In this document: positions 26,854 through 36,835 of the stretch, one piece after another | Layout: the number at the start of each line of letters is the position of its first letter | Numbering within the stretch: the stretch's first letter is position 1 | Source: Crocinitomicaceae bacterium | GTDB lineage: Bacteria; Bacteroidota; Bacteroidia; Flavobacteriales_D; Crocinitomicaceae | DNA length: 64,000 nt | Assembly (NCBI GenBank): GCA_030833845.1 | Contig: JAURGK010000008.1 | Coordinates: 19,807-83,806, forward strand | Direction of reading: 5' to 3' | Program-made: the position numbers and the translations under genes | The notes under the pieces: model-generated | What the model was told of the DNA's origin: nothing | The model's input: the letters and a program-made list of their open reading frames with translations, nothing else | Database searches by the model: none

Positions 26854-28854
26854 ATGATCAGTTTTGCCGACGAAATAAAGCAAGGTATACCCACTACATT
26901 ACCTGCCCCAAAGCCTTGGGATCCTCAGATAAATCATGCGCCTAAGCGCAAAGAAATCCTTTCCAAGGATGAAAAACAATTGGCGATAGCCAATGCACTT
27001 CGTTATTTCGATAAGGCGCACCACGCTGAATTGGCAAAAGAATTTGCCGATGAATTAACGCGATTCGGGCGCATTTACATGTATCGTTTTATGCCAGAAA
27101 ACCCTATTTATGCCAGGGCCATTTCTGAGTATCCTGCCAAAAGTGAGCAAGCCAAAGCCCTTATGTTGATGATCCAAAATAATTTGGATCATCGGGTGGC
27201 GCAACATCCTCATGAGCTCATTACATATGGAGGCAATGGTGCGGTGTTTCAAAATTGGATACAATACCGATTGGTAATGAAATACCTTTCTGAAATGACA
27301 GACGAGCAAACCCTCGTGATGTATTCTGGCCACCCCCTAGGGTTATTCCCTTCACACGCCAACGCCCCTAGGGTAGTGGTGACTAACGGTATGATGATTC
27401 CCAACTACTCCAAACCTGATGATTGGGAAAAATTCAATGCCTTAGGTGTAACACAATACGGGCAAATGACCGCAGGTTCATATATGTATATTGGGCCGCA
27501 AGGCATTGTGCATGGCACAACCATTACGGTATTAAACGCAGTTCGTAGATTGGCAAAATCTCGTGATGATATCAAAGGAAAGCTCTTTTTAACGGCCGGA
27601 TTGGGCGGTATGTCTGGGGCGCAACCAAAGGCAGGGAATATTGCTGGCGTTATTTCAGTAACTGCAGAAGTGAATCCCAAAGCTGTAACCACGAGGCACT
27701 CTCAGGGTTGGGTAGATGAAGTCATTAACGACCTCAATTTGTTAGTTGACCGTGTTAAAAAAGCGCAAGCCGCCAAAGAAGTAGTTTCCATCGCCTACTT
27801 AGGTAATGTGGTGGATATTTGGGAAAAATTTGATGAAGAGGGAGTGCATGTTGATTTAGGTTCGGACCAAACCTCATTGCACAATCCATGGGCTGGTGGT
27901 TACTACCCAGCAGGGTTGAGTTTTGATGAAGCCAACGAAATGATGGCTAATGATCCAGAAAAATTCAAGGAATATGTTCAAGAAAGTTTAAGAAGACATG
28001 CAGCTGCCGTTAATAAACATACCGCTCGGGGAACTTACTTTTTTGATTATGGCAATGCCTTTTTATTGGAATCCTCGAGGGCAGGAGGCGATGTATTGGC
28101 AGCAAATCAAATAGATTTCAAATACCCGTCTTATGTGCAAGATATCTTAGGGCCAATGTGTTTTGACTTCGGTTTTGGACCTTTTAGATGGGTTTGCGCG
28201 AGCGGAAATCCCGAAGATTTGAAAAAAACGGATGCCATTGCTTGTGAAGTTCTTGAGGGCATGATGGCCGACTGCCCAGAAGAAATTCAACAGCAAATGG
28301 CCGATAACATTCAATGGATCAAAGGTGCGCAACAAAATCAATTGGTAGTTGGTTCTCAGGCAAGGATTTTATATGCCGACGCGGAGGGCAGAATGCGCAT
28401 CGCTGCGGCATTCAATGATGCCATAAAAAATGGCGAAATTGGCCCGGTAATTTTAGGCCGTGATCATCATGATGTTTCGGGAACTGATTCTCCTTACAGG
28501 GAAACATCAAATATATATGATGGTTCGCGCTTTACAGCTGATATGGCCATACATAATGTAATTGGTGACAGCTTCAGAGGAGCCACTTGGGTAAGTATTC
28601 ACAATGGTGGCGGTGTTGGCTGGGGCGAAGTCATTAATGGCGGATTTGGCATGCTGCTCGACGGATCAGATCAGGCAAATCGCAACCTTAAAAGTATGCT
28701 GCATTGGGATGTCAATAATGGAATTGCTAGGCGCAACTGGGCGCGCAATGAAAACGCCATCTTTGCCATCAAAAGAGCCATGGAAGCCGAACCTTTATTA
28801 AAGGTTACGCTTCCTAATCTTGTGGATGATCAACTTCTTAAGGAGCTCTTTTAG
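26854..28854 (+). CDS. hutU: Urocanate hydratase
   Basis: Histidine-degradation enzyme that converts urocanate to imidazolonepropionate using tightly bound NAD. At 666 residues it is about 110 longer than the classic bacterial enzyme and resembles the long form. Landmarks are ELITYGGNGAVFQNWIQYRL, LVMYSGHPLGLFPS, the NAD-site GLGGMSGAQPKA and FGPFRWVCASGNPEDL, with GRDHHDVSGTDSPYRET near the end. The start at 26854 is chosen because a -7 element sits between it and the earlier TTG. No other hut gene is adjacent. It converges on the next gene with overlapping stops. Confidence 0.93.
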   Translation: MISFADEIKQGIPTTLPAPKPWDPQINHAPKRKEILSKDEKQLAIANALRYFDKAHHAELAKEFADELTRFGRIYMYRFMPENPIYARAISEYPAKSEQAKALMLMIQNNLDHRVAQHPHELITYGGNGAVFQNWIQYRLVMKYLSEMTDEQTLVMYSGHPLGLFPSHANAPRVVVTNGMMIPNYSKPDDWEKFNALGVTQYGQMTAGSYMYIGPQGIVHGTTITVLNAVRRLAKSRDDIKGKLFLTAGLGGMSGAQPKAGNIAGVISVTAEVNPKAVTTRHSQGWVDEVINDLNLLVDRVKKAQAAKEVVSIAYLGNVVDIWEKFDEEGVHVDLGSDQTSLHNPWAGGYYPAGLSFDEANEMMANDPEKFKEYVQESLRRHAAAVNKHTARGTYFFDYGNAFLLESSRAGGDVLAANQIDFKYPSYVQDILGPMCFDFGFGPFRWVCASGNPEDLKKTDAIACEVLEGMMADCPEEIQQQMADNIQWIKGAQQNQLVVGSQARILYADAEGRMRIAAAFNDAIKNGEIGPVILGRDHHDVSGTDSPYRETSNIYDGSRFTADMAIHNVIGDSFRGATWVSIHNGGGVGWGEVINGGFGMLLDGSDQANRNLKSMLHWDVNNGIARRNWARNENAIFAIKRAMEAEPLLKVTLPNLVDDQLLKELF

Positions 28855-29807
28855 TTGTTTTGATAAGGCAATGAAAAGGCCTCTTTCAAGAATATTCCCT
28901 TACTTGTTGGCATTTCGAAATGCAACACATGGGCAATTGTTTTGGATATATCAATCAGACTGGCCTCTTTTTCAATCACCTCGTTTTTAGGTGTATCTGG
29001 GCCCAGAACCAGTAAGGAAATATGACGGCATCCTTCACAACGACAGCCATGATTTACGAATCCTGAGCGCACCCCCTCTGAGTGGCGGCCATGATCATTG
29101 GTTATAAGTAGGGTTGTTTGGTCTTTAAGTAATTCATTTTCTTGTATCATATGCCACAATTGCGCAGCATATAAATCTGTCTGGGTGATAGATTCCAAGT
29201 ATTTATCCCAATTATTGGCATGGCCATAAACATCTACAGCCAATAAATTGATCAACATGAGGTGTGGTGGATTTTCAGAATTAATTAAGGCTGCCGCCTT
29301 GGCAAAGGTCTTGTCATCGCGGCCATACCCCAAGCCATTGCCATTTGGACCGCAATAGGTACCCGCCTGAAATTGATCTTTCCATTTTTTGTGCGAAGTA
29401 TTGACCAAGACATCTAGCTTGCCCTTGCTAGCTACAACGTAGGCTGAAGAGGCATCTTTTGAAGTTGCCTTGAGATAATATTGAAAAATATTTGGCTGTT
29501 TGGGAAGTGCAGTCCCTGAATTTGATATCCGCTGATAGGTGCCAGTAACAATGGCCGTATGGCCCGGAACTGTATAGGTTGGGCCATTGTTTTTGAAATT
29601 AGCGTAAAAGGCACCTTCTTTTTTTAAGGAATCACATAGTAAAGGACTGTATTTACAAGTGGGTTCGCCGTAGGTTTCAGAGTAGCGCGGGCCATCTATT
29701 ACTAGAATATAAACGTATTTGGTCTTGAATTCTTGTGCAAAAAAGTCGCCTAGATTTATAAAACCCAATAAGAGTATAAAATACAGGATACGAACTTTCA
29801 ATTTCAC
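28851..29807 (-). CDS. Exported alkaline-phosphatase-superfamily (phosphodiesterase-like) protein, GTG start
   Basis: A 318-residue protein with a signal peptide (about 1-25, ending FFAQ). The superfamily core is visible: YILVIDGPRYSETYG (metal-binding Asp), NNGPTYTVPGHTAIVTG (Thr nucleophile candidate), LINLLAVDVYGHAN (Asp and His ligands) and LLITNDHGRHSEG (Asp-His ligands). This points to a metal-dependent phosphatase or phosphodiesterase; the substrate is unknown. A CxxC-rich insert (HGCRCEGCRH) is present. The start is GTG at 29807; no ATG fits the signal peptide, and a TATTTTTG element lies exactly four bases upstream. Confidence 0.75.
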   Translation of the reverse strand: MKLKVRILYFILLLGFINLGDFFAQEFKTKYVYILVIDGPRYSETYGEPTCKYSPLLCDSLKKEGAFYANFKNNGPTYTVPGHTAIVTGTYQRISNSGTALPKQPNIFQYYLKATSKDASSAYVVASKGKLDVLVNTSHKKWKDQFQAGTYCGPNGNGLGYGRDDKTFAKAAALINSENPPHLMLINLLAVDVYGHANNWDKYLESITQTDLYAAQLWHMIQENELLKDQTTLLITNDHGRHSEGVRSGFVNHGCRCEGCRHISLLVLGPDTPKNEVIEKEASLIDISKTIAHVLHFEMPTSKGIFLKEAFSLPYQNN

Positions 29808-29811
29808 AGCT

Positions 29812-29819
29812 CAAAAATA
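29812..29819 (-). promoter_or_regulatory. -7 element four bases before a GTG start (leaderless candidate)
   Basis: Minus-strand TATTTTTG, then AGCT, then GTG (29807). It is an exact TAnnTTTG match with the N4 spacing seen repeatedly in this window. No convincing -33 TTG. Confidence 0.5.
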
Positions 29820-29859
29820 AGATAAACCCAAACAAGCCGATAATTTCTTTGTTTATTTC

Positions 29860-29892
29860 TTTGGAGGCAATACCATAAAAGTGGTAAATTTG
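29860..29892 (+). promoter_or_regulatory. Candidate promoter of the SUF operon
   Basis: TTTG (29860..29863) and TAAATTTG (29885..29892) are separated by 21 bases, fitting the Bacteroidota -33/-7 pattern. The A-type carrier ATG follows 45 bases later. Confidence 0.6.
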
Positions 29893-29937
29893 CATCAAAA
29901 CTTTGTTTTATTTATAATTAATCTAAATAAAAACGAA

Positions 29938-30261
29938 ATGTTAACCGTAACAGATACTGCCAAAAAACAAGCACTTCGTCTGATGGAGGATGAAGGCAAA
30001 GATGGGTTTTTCATTCGCGTTGGGGTGCAAGGCGGGGGTTGTTCAGGATTAATGTACCAACTCACCTTTGACAATCAAGAATTAGACACAGATATGTCCT
30101 TTGAAAACAATGGCGTTCGAGTAGTCGTCGATAAGAAGAGCTATCTCTATCTCGTTGGGACCACCCTTGATTATTCCGGCGGGCTCAATGGCAAGGGCTT
30201 TGTGTTCAACAACCCAAACGCAGACCGTACTTGTGGTTGTGGTGAATCCTTTTCAGTATAA
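29938..30261 (+). CDS. A-type iron-sulfur carrier / HesB-IscA-SufA family protein
   Basis: A 107-residue cluster-carrier protein with the three conserved Cys: Cys35 in GGGCSGLMY and Cys99/Cys101 in TCGCGESF at the C-terminus. The family binds Fe-S clusters or iron and passes clusters to targets. It leads the operon, three bases before sufB. The start at 29938 gives the normal family N-terminus (MLTVTDTAKKQA); the longer frame would reach into the promoter. Confidence 0.93.
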   Translation: MLTVTDTAKKQALRLMEDEGKDGFFIRVGVQGGGCSGLMYQLTFDNQELDTDMSFENNGVRVVVDKKSYLYLVGTTLDYSGGLNGKGFVFNNPNADRTCGCGESFSV

Positions 30262-30264
30262 GTT

Positions 30265-31713
30265 ATGGCTAATTACACCGAAAACGAACTAGCACAAGAC
30301 CTTCAAAATCAAGAATATAAATTTGGTTTTGTCACTGATATAGAATCTGAAACCGTTCCTGTTGGTCTTAACGAAGAAATCATTCGGCTTATATCATCCA
30401 AAAAAAATGAGCCCGATTGGTTGTTGAATTACAGACTCAAATCCTTTGCACTGTGGAAAGAAATGACTGAGCCAGAATGGGCGCACGTGCATTACGAAAA
30501 ACCTGATTTTCAGGGCATCACCTATTACTCAGCGCCAAAGCAGACTAAAAAGTATGAATCTTGGGACGACGTAGATCCAGAGCTCAAAGAAACCATGAAG
30601 AAGCTTGGTATTTCTATGGAGGAGCAGCAACGCTTGACTGGTGTTGCCGTAGATTTTGTCATGGACTCCGTTTCAGTAGCGACCTCATTCAAAGCCAAAC
30701 TTAACGAATTAGGTATCATTTTTTGCTCCTTCTCAGATGCCGTTCAAGAACACCCAGAATTAGTTCAAAAATACATGGGTACAGTTGTTCCCAATACGGA
30801 TAATTTTTATGCTGCACTGAACAGTGCCGTTTTTACAGATGGTTCCTTTTGTTATATTCCAAAAGGAGTGCGTTGCCCAATGGAGCTCTCGACTTATTTT
30901 AGGATCAACGCGGGTGGTACCGGTCAGTTTGAACGCACGTTGGTGGTTGCAGATGAAGGTTCATACGTATCTTATCTAGAAGGTTGTACCGCACCGCAAC
31001 GAGACGAAAACCAACTGCATGCGGCAGTTGTTGAGCTCATTGCAATGGATGATGCCGAGATCAAATATTCTACAGTGCAAAACTGGTATCCTGGAGATAA
31101 GGCCGGAAAAGGAGGCGTGTTCAATTTTGTCACCAAAAGAGGAATTTGCCATACCAATGCTAAAATTTCTTGGACACAAGTAGAGACGGGTTCGGCAGTT
31201 ACTTGGAAATATCCCTCTTGTATCTTAAAAGGTGATCATTCAATCGGAGAATTCTACTCTGTAGCTGTGACAAACAACTATCAGCAAGCCGATACAGGTA
31301 CAAAAATGGTTCACTTGGGAAAAAACACTAAATCGACGATAATTTCAAAAGGAATTTCTGCCGGAAAGTCTCAAAATTCTTATCGTGGATTGGTACAAAT
31401 TCATAAAGGCGCAAAAAATGCAAGGAATTTCTCTCAGTGTGACTCCCTTTTGATGACTGATGAATGCGGTGCTCACACCTTCCCGTATATCGAATGTAAA
31501 AACCCCACAGCCAAAATAGAACATGAGGCTACCACTTCCAAAATTGGCGAAGACCAGCTATTCTATTGTATGCAGCGTGGGATCAGTGAAGAAAAAGCAA
31601 TTAGTTTAATTGTAAATGGCTATTGCAAAGAAGTTTTGAATCAACTTCCGATGGAATTTGCTGTTGAGGCTCAAAAACTTTTAGCGATTAGCTTAGAAGG
31701 AAGTGTCGGATAA
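30265..31713 (+). CDS. sufB: Fe-S cluster scaffold subunit SufB
   Basis: Core subunit (482 residues) of the SufBC2D complex that assembles Fe-S clusters. Family segments include the opening [16 protein letters not shown]-like [61 protein letters not shown] and [22 protein letters not shown], with the conserved Cys in the last motif. The C-terminal [17 protein letters not shown] is typical. Second gene of the sufA-like/B/C/D operon. Confidence 0.97.
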   Translation: MANYTENELAQDLQNQEYKFGFVTDIESETVPVGLNEEIIRLISSKKNEPDWLLNYRLKSFALWKEMTEPEWAHVHYEKPDFQGITYYSAPKQTKKYESWDDVDPELKETMKKLGISMEEQQRLTGVAVDFVMDSVSVATSFKAKLNELGIIFCSFSDAVQEHPELVQKYMGTVVPNTDNFYAALNSAVFTDGSFCYIPKGVRCPMELSTYFRINAGGTGQFERTLVVADEGSYVSYLEGCTAPQRDENQLHAAVVELIAMDDAEIKYSTVQNWYPGDKAGKGGVFNFVTKRGICHTNAKISWTQVETGSAVTWKYPSCILKGDHSIGEFYSVAVTNNYQQADTGTKMVHLGKNTKSTIISKGISAGKSQNSYRGLVQIHKGAKNARNFSQCDSLLMTDECGAHTFPYIECKNPTAKIEHEATTSKIGEDQLFYCMQRGISEEKAISLIVNGYCKEVLNQLPMEFAVEAQKLLAISLEGSVG

Positions 31714-31741
31714 TATATTTAGAAAGTAGATACCCACCATA

Positions 31742-32488
31742 ATGATCAAGATAGAAAATTTACACGCCAGTATCAACGGCAAAGAAATACTTAAAGGGCT
31801 GAACCTTACTGTGAATGCAGGCGAAGTACATGCCATCATGGGGCCAAATGGTGCCGGAAAAAGCACACTGGCGTCCGTTTTAGCCGGTCGTGAAGACTAT
31901 GAAATTACAGCAGGAAGTGTCACCTTCTTTGACAAAGACCTACTGGAGCTTTCCACTGAAGACCGTGCGCGGGAAGGCTTATTTTTGGCATTTCAATACC
32001 CTGTAGAAATTCCGGGAGTAAGCAATGTAAATTTCTTGCGAACGGCCATTAATGAAAAACGCGCTTATCATGGCCAAGAGCCTATATCGGCTAAAGATTT
32101 TATGGCAATGGTACGTGAAAAATCTGCGCTTGTAGAACTCGATTCAAAACTTTCAACAAGATCTGTTAACGAAGGATTTTCAGGCGGCGAGAAAAAACGC
32201 AATGAAATATTCCAAATGGCAATGCTAGAACCCAAACTTTCTGTCCTTGACGAAACGGATTCAGGCCTAGATATCGACGCACTTCGCATTGTTTCTCACG
32301 GTGTCAATGCACTCAAAACAGCAGAAAATGCCAGTATTGTCATTACCCACTACCAGCGACTTTTAGACTATATTGTGCCCGACGTTGTGCACGTTCTTTA
32401 TGACGGTCGCATCGTAAAATCAGGTCCTAAAGAATTGGCCTTGGAACTCGAAGAACGTGGTTACGACTGGATCAAAGAAAGTTTATAA
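31742..32488 (+). CDS. sufC: Fe-S assembly ATPase SufC
   Basis: ABC-type ATPase (248 residues) that drives the SufBCD scaffold. Walker A is GPNGAGKST (34-42), the signature region is FSGGEKKRNEIFQ, and Walker B is LSVLDETDSGLDIDALR. The EKKR and DSGLD forms are diagnostic for SufC rather than transport ATPases. The stop is one base before the sufD ATG. Confidence 0.97.
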   Translation: MIKIENLHASINGKEILKGLNLTVNAGEVHAIMGPNGAGKSTLASVLAGREDYEITAGSVTFFDKDLLELSTEDRAREGLFLAFQYPVEIPGVSNVNFLRTAINEKRAYHGQEPISAKDFMAMVREKSALVELDSKLSTRSVNEGFSGGEKKRNEIFQMAMLEPKLSVLDETDSGLDIDALRIVSHGVNALKTAENASIVITHYQRLLDYIVPDVVHVLYDGRIVKSGPKELALELEERGYDWIKESL

Positions 32489-32489
32489 C

Positions 32490-33725
32490 ATGGAAACCAA
32501 TACACTCAATAAGCTTTCTCTCTTCGTTGAAGATTTACACGAAGCTAGTTTGGCCCCTCAACCACTCATAGACGCAGCCAAAGAATATTTATTGGGGCAG
32601 GATTTACCTACTACCAAATCCGAAAGATTTAAATACACGCGCTTAGCAAAACTCGCAAATGCCAATTTTACTGACCCTTCAAAAACAAGCAATTCAGTAG
32701 AAAAGCCCTTAGCTCCTATTGAAGATGCGTATTTACTCATCATTAACCACGAAGAAGTTATTCTTCCTCAGGATTTACCCAAAGGTGTGGACATATGCCT
32801 TATCCAAGATTCTCCTGTAGCTTGGCATGAGGCCGCGTTTAAGGATGTTTTTGGCGCATTAAATACCTTGCATGCCCAAATGGGGCTTTCGATTTGCATT
32901 CGCCGCAATACTGTACTTGATAAACCCCTACAAATTGTACATGCTCATAACGGAGGGAAACAATTTTTTAGACATCATTTACAATTTGAACAAAACTCAG
33001 AGGCACAAATTTATTTTGTCTCCCAATCTATGGAGGGTTCTGTAAGTTTTGCCCACACGCATTTCCAATTCGATATTGCTAAAGACGCTCGAATTAAAAT
33101 TTTTAAAATTCAAGATACTTCAAGCGGGCATTTCCACTTCACTGAAGACCGCGCCAAACAAGCAGAAGGGTCACATTTCCAAATCAATACCCTCACCTTA
33201 GACGGCAGTTTTGTACGCAATGATTCACAAGTACAAATCCAAGGAGAACATGCTCAAACTTATCTGAATGGTGCCTATTGGCTCAAAGATGACCAGCATC
33301 TTGCCAATTACACCACCATTGATCATCAAGTACCCAATTGCGAATCATTCGAAACGTACAAAGGAGTAGCTGCTGATAAGGCAGTTGGGGTGTTTAACGG
33401 TAAAGTTTTTGTACGCAAAGACGCTCAGAAAACCAATGCATACCAGAGTAATGCCAATGTATTACTTTCTGAAGACGCAAGTATTAATTCCAAGCCAGAG
33501 TTGGAAATTTATGCAGACGACGTCAAGTGTTCTCATGGATCCACCACAGGCCAGCTCGATGAAAATGCCTTGTTCTACCTGCGCGCTAGAGGGCTCAGCG
33601 AATCTGCTGCTAAAAACCTACTGCTTCAGGCTTTTATGGAAGATGTTTTGACTTATATTCCCAACGAAGACTTGCTTAAATTCATACATCACAGAATTGG
33701 CCAAAGATTTAATTGGGTTTATTAA
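32490..33725 (+). CDS. sufD: Fe-S cluster assembly subunit SufD
   Basis: A 411-residue partner of SufB and SufC. The N-terminal segment is diverged. The C-terminal beta-helix core has GVFNGKVFVRKDAQKTNAYQSNANVLLSEDASINSKPELEIYADDVKCSHGSTTGQLDENALFYLRARGLSE-type sequence (about residues 295-375), with the conserved Cys-Ser-His near residue 350. The start at 32490 follows sufC by one base; the longer frame overlaps sufC and was not chosen. A terminator lies 29 bases after the stop, so sufS and sufE are not in this operon. Confidence 0.96.
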   Translation: METNTLNKLSLFVEDLHEASLAPQPLIDAAKEYLLGQDLPTTKSERFKYTRLAKLANANFTDPSKTSNSVEKPLAPIEDAYLLIINHEEVILPQDLPKGVDICLIQDSPVAWHEAAFKDVFGALNTLHAQMGLSICIRRNTVLDKPLQIVHAHNGGKQFFRHHLQFEQNSEAQIYFVSQSMEGSVSFAHTHFQFDIAKDARIKIFKIQDTSSGHFHFTEDRAKQAEGSHFQINTLTLDGSFVRNDSQVQIQGEHAQTYLNGAYWLKDDQHLANYTTIDHQVPNCESFETYKGVAADKAVGVFNGKVFVRKDAQKTNAYQSNANVLLSEDASINSKPELEIYADDVKCSHGSTTGQLDENALFYLRARGLSESAAKNLLLQAFMEDVLTYIPNEDLLKFIHHRIGQRFNWVY

Positions 33726-33753
33726 TTTTCTTCAAATCATCATTATTTAAAAT

Positions 33754-33784
33754 AAAAAGAGCGCCTTCTGGGCGCTCTTTTTTT
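33754..33784. terminator. Bidirectional intrinsic terminator between sufD and atpG
   Basis: AAAAGAGCGCC, loop TTCTG, then GGCGCTCTTTTTTT. The 11-bp stem is followed by T on the plus strand and preceded by A, so it can serve both the convergent SUF (plus) and ATP synthase (minus) operons. It is the only strong intrinsic terminator I found between operons in the window. Confidence 0.88.
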
Positions 33785-33802
33785 ATGGAGTAATTTTTTG
33801 AA

Positions 33803-34672
33803 TTAAGCATTTAATGCCTCTGCACCTCCAACGATTTCTAAAATTTCATTGGTGATTGCAGCCTGACGTGCTTTGTTGTAACTTAATTTAAGACTCTTTT
33901 GCAACTCAGATGCATTGTCAGTAGCCTTGTGCATGGCTGTCATGCGGGCACCATGTTCTGCAGCAAATGAATCGCGGATGGCTTTATAGAGTTGAAGCTT
34001 CATAGATTTTGGAAGCAAGTCTTCTACAATTTCCATTTTTGAAGGTTCAAAGATGTAGTCACCCGATTCTGCGCTTCCAACTGTTGGAACTATCGGTAAG
34101 AACTGTTCTGTTTCAATCTTTTGAGTTGCAGCATTTACAAAACGATTGTAAACAAATACAACTTTATCAAAAGACTGATTAATGAATTGCACCATGATTT
34201 CTTCAGCAACTTGAGCAACTACCTCAAAACGAAGGTCTGTGTAGACATCCTCCATTTGTTCGATTTTTGCATTGTGATAGAAGTTTGGTGTGCGCTTGTA
34301 AACGTCCTTGATTTTTTTACCAATACAAAGTACAGAAACCTCTTTGCCTGCGTAATCCTCATTGATTAAAACACCAACTCGTTTAATAATGTTATTGTTG
34401 AAACCACCACATAAACCACGATTTGATGTAATGCCAACGATAAGTACCTTATTAACATTGCGTTGCTCTGCATAAGCATTTTCAGAAAGATCAAGACTAG
34501 CGCTCAAATTTTCTAGGATTTCGCGGAGCTTACCGGCATACGGACGCATTTGGGTAACGGCGTCTTGCGCACGTTTCAACTTTGCAGCAGATACCATTTT
34601 CATTGCTGAAGTGATCTGCATTGTTGACCCGACTGAACTGATGCGGTTACGTATTTCTTTTAAATTCGCCAT
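33803..34672 (-). CDS. atpG: ATP synthase F1 gamma subunit
   Basis: Central rotor shaft (289 residues) of F1. The conserved termini are present: MANLKEIRNRISSVGSTMQITSAMKMVSAAKL at the N-terminus (shown in part) and ARMTAMHKATDNASELQKSL through YNKARQAAITNEILEIVGGAEAL at the C-terminus. Last gene of the atpBEFHAG operon, 21 bases after atpA. Confidence 0.97.
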   Translation of the reverse strand: MANLKEIRNRISSVGSTMQITSAMKMVSAAKLKRAQDAVTQMRPYAGKLREILENLSASLDLSENAYAEQRNVNKVLIVGITSNRGLCGGFNNNIIKRVGVLINEDYAGKEVSVLCIGKKIKDVYKRTPNFYHNAKIEQMEDVYTDLRFEVVAQVAEEIMVQFINQSFDKVVFVYNRFVNAATQKIETEQFLPIVPTVGSAESGDYIFEPSKMEIVEDLLPKSMKLQLYKAIRDSFAAEHGARMTAMHKATDNASELQKSLKLSYNKARQAAITNEILEIVGGAEALNA

Positions 34673-34693
34673 TATAATCCTGAATTATCGCAA

Positions 34694-36271
34694 TTAAGCA
34701 AATTTAGCTGCAACTTCTTTTGCTGTTTTAGTCAATACCGCTTCGATTTCATCGGTATATTTTCCTGCCTTAAGTGCAACAAGTGTGTCAGCATGGTTTG
34801 CTTCAAGAACAGTCAAGAAATCTTTCTCAAATTCTTTGATTTGATTTACAGGAACTGGTTGCATTAGGCCCTTAACACCAGCGTAGATAATCGCAATCTG
34901 CTTTTCTACTGGGTAGGGGTCTCCTTCGCGTTGTTTTAGGATTTCAACGTTTCGTGCACCCTTATCAAGCACTGCCTTTGTGGCCGCATCAAGGTCAGAA
35001 CCAAACTTGGCAAAAGCTTCCAATTCGCGGTACTGGGCTTGATCTAACTTGAGTGTACCAGCCACTTTTTTCATTGACTTAATTTGTGCAGATCCTCCAA
35101 CTCGAGATACCGAGATACCCACGTTAATTGCCGGACGAATACCTGAGTTGAATAAATCCGACTCCAGGAAAATCTGGCCATCCGTAATGGAAATTACGTT
35201 TGTTGGAATATAAGCAGAAACGTCTCCAGCTTGAGTTTCAATGATTGGCAATGCAGTTAAAGAACCACCACCCTTTACTTTATCTTTCAATGAAGCTGGG
35301 AGGTCATTCATTTGAGAAGCAATACTATCATCTGCAATTACCTTTGCAGCACGCTCTAACAAACGTGAGTGGAGGTAGAAAACGTCACCAGGATATGCCT
35401 CGCGACCCGGCGGGCGACGCAAAAGAAGTGAAACCTCACGGTAAGCAACAGCTTGCTTAGAAAGGTCGTCATAAACAATAAGGGCTGGTTTTCCGCAGTC
35501 ACGGAAATATTCACCAATTGCCGCTCCGGTCATTGGTGCATAAAATTGCATAGGTGCAGGGTCAGAAGCATTGGCCGCAACCACTGTTGTGTAAGCCATT
35601 GCACCCGCATCTTCTAATTTTTTAACAATTCCAGCAACCGTTGATCCTTTTTGACCAATGGCAACATATATACAAAATACAGGCTCGCCACGATCGTAAA
35701 ATTCGCGCTGATTAATGATTGTATCAATAGCAACAGTAGTTTTTCCTGTTTGGCGGTCACCAATGATGAGCTCACGTTGACCACGTCCAATTGGAATCAT
35801 GGCATCAACGGCCTTGATACCAGTTTGAAGTGGCTCGTTTACTGGCTGACGGAAAATTACCCCTGGCGCTTTGCGTTCAATTGGCATTTCATAAAGATCG
35901 CCTTGAATTGGACCTTTACCATCAATTGGTTGTCCGAGGGTGTCGACAACACGGCCAACCATACCATCTCCAACATTTACAGATGCAATTTTTCCTAAAC
36001 GACGTACGGTATCTCCTTCTTTTACACTTGACGAACGACCAAGCAATACCGCCCCGACGTTGTCTTCCTCTAGGTTGAGTGCAATTCCTTGCATTCCACC
36101 GTCAAATTCAATAAGTTCACCATATTGTACGCCATTCATTCCGTAGATGCGCGCAATACCATCTCCTACCTGAAGTACTGTACCTACTTCTTGTAATTCA
36201 GCCTCAGAACGAAAACCTGAGAGTTGCTCTCTCAATATCGCGGAAACTTCTGCTGGTTTAATATCTGCCAT
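34694..36271 (-). CDS. atpA: ATP synthase F1 alpha subunit
   Basis: Non-catalytic nucleotide-binding subunit (525 residues). The P-loop is GDRQTGKT (171-178). Other landmarks are the [10 protein letters not shown] barrel, [17 protein letters not shown] and the [19 protein letters not shown] signature. Length is normal. It sits between atpH and atpG; atpD (beta) and atpC (epsilon) are absent from the window, as expected where atpDC is a separate locus. Confidence 0.98.
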   Translation of the reverse strand: MADIKPAEVSAILREQLSGFRSEAELQEVGTVLQVGDGIARIYGMNGVQYGELIEFDGGMQGIALNLEEDNVGAVLLGRSSSVKEGDTVRRLGKIASVNVGDGMVGRVVDTLGQPIDGKGPIQGDLYEMPIERKAPGVIFRQPVNEPLQTGIKAVDAMIPIGRGQRELIIGDRQTGKTTVAIDTIINQREFYDRGEPVFCIYVAIGQKGSTVAGIVKKLEDAGAMAYTTVVAANASDPAPMQFYAPMTGAAIGEYFRDCGKPALIVYDDLSKQAVAYREVSLLLRRPPGREAYPGDVFYLHSRLLERAAKVIADDSIASQMNDLPASLKDKVKGGGSLTALPIIETQAGDVSAYIPTNVISITDGQIFLESDLFNSGIRPAINVGISVSRVGGSAQIKSMKKVAGTLKLDQAQYRELEAFAKFGSDLDAATKAVLDKGARNVEILKQREGDPYPVEKQIAIIYAGVKGLMQPVPVNQIKEFEKDFLTVLEANHADTLVALKAGKYTDEIEAVLTKTAKEVAAKFA

Positions 36272-36301
36272 TTGTACTTTTTTTATTTTGTCTTTTGACG
36301 A

Positions 36302-36832
36302 TTATACGAATTGTTGTTTAAGGCGCTTTAGTTGGGTTGCAACCGAAGCGTCAATTTGGTGGTCGCCCATACGGACAACAAAACCACCTATTAAAGAAGC
36401 ATCTATTTCTTCTGTAATTTCAGGAGTTCCGCTTACCGCAGCAGCCACCTTTTCTAGTATTGAAGATTTTGTGCTTTCTTCGAGTTTTTGTGCACTGATG
36501 ATTGTAATTGGTACAATACCTCGGTGTGCTTTTAATTGGGCAATAAATTGCATTGCCATATCTATCATTACAGATTCTCTACCGTTATTGGTAACTAGGG
36601 TAAGAAAATCGATAGAAGTTTGATTGAAATCTTTACATATTTGTTTGATCACAGCAACTTTTTTGTCGATATTGATCAATGGAGAATTCAAAAAGACTTG
36701 AAAATCATGAGCCTCACGGGCTAATTGAATCAACTGAAGCATATCTGCTTCAACCAATTCAACTTTATTGTGCTCGAGAGCCAACTCTAATAGAGCTTTA
36801 GCATAACGAACAGCAGATTTATTTGACTTCAT
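36302..36832 (-). CDS. atpH: ATP synthase F1 delta subunit
   Basis: Stator connector (176 residues) linking F1 alpha to the b subunits. It has the helical N-terminal domain (AVRYAKALLELALEH) and the typical C-terminal DASLIGGFVVRMGDHQIDASV. It follows atpF by three bases. Confidence 0.95.
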   Translation of the reverse strand: MKSNKSAVRYAKALLELALEHNKVELVEADMLQLIQLAREAHDFQVFLNSPLINIDKKVAVIKQICKDFNQTSIDFLTLVTNNGRESVMIDMAMQFIAQLKAHRGIVPITIISAQKLEESTKSSILEKVAAAVSGTPEITEEIDASLIGGFVVRMGDHQIDASVATQLKRLKQQFV

Positions 36833-36835
36833 GGA

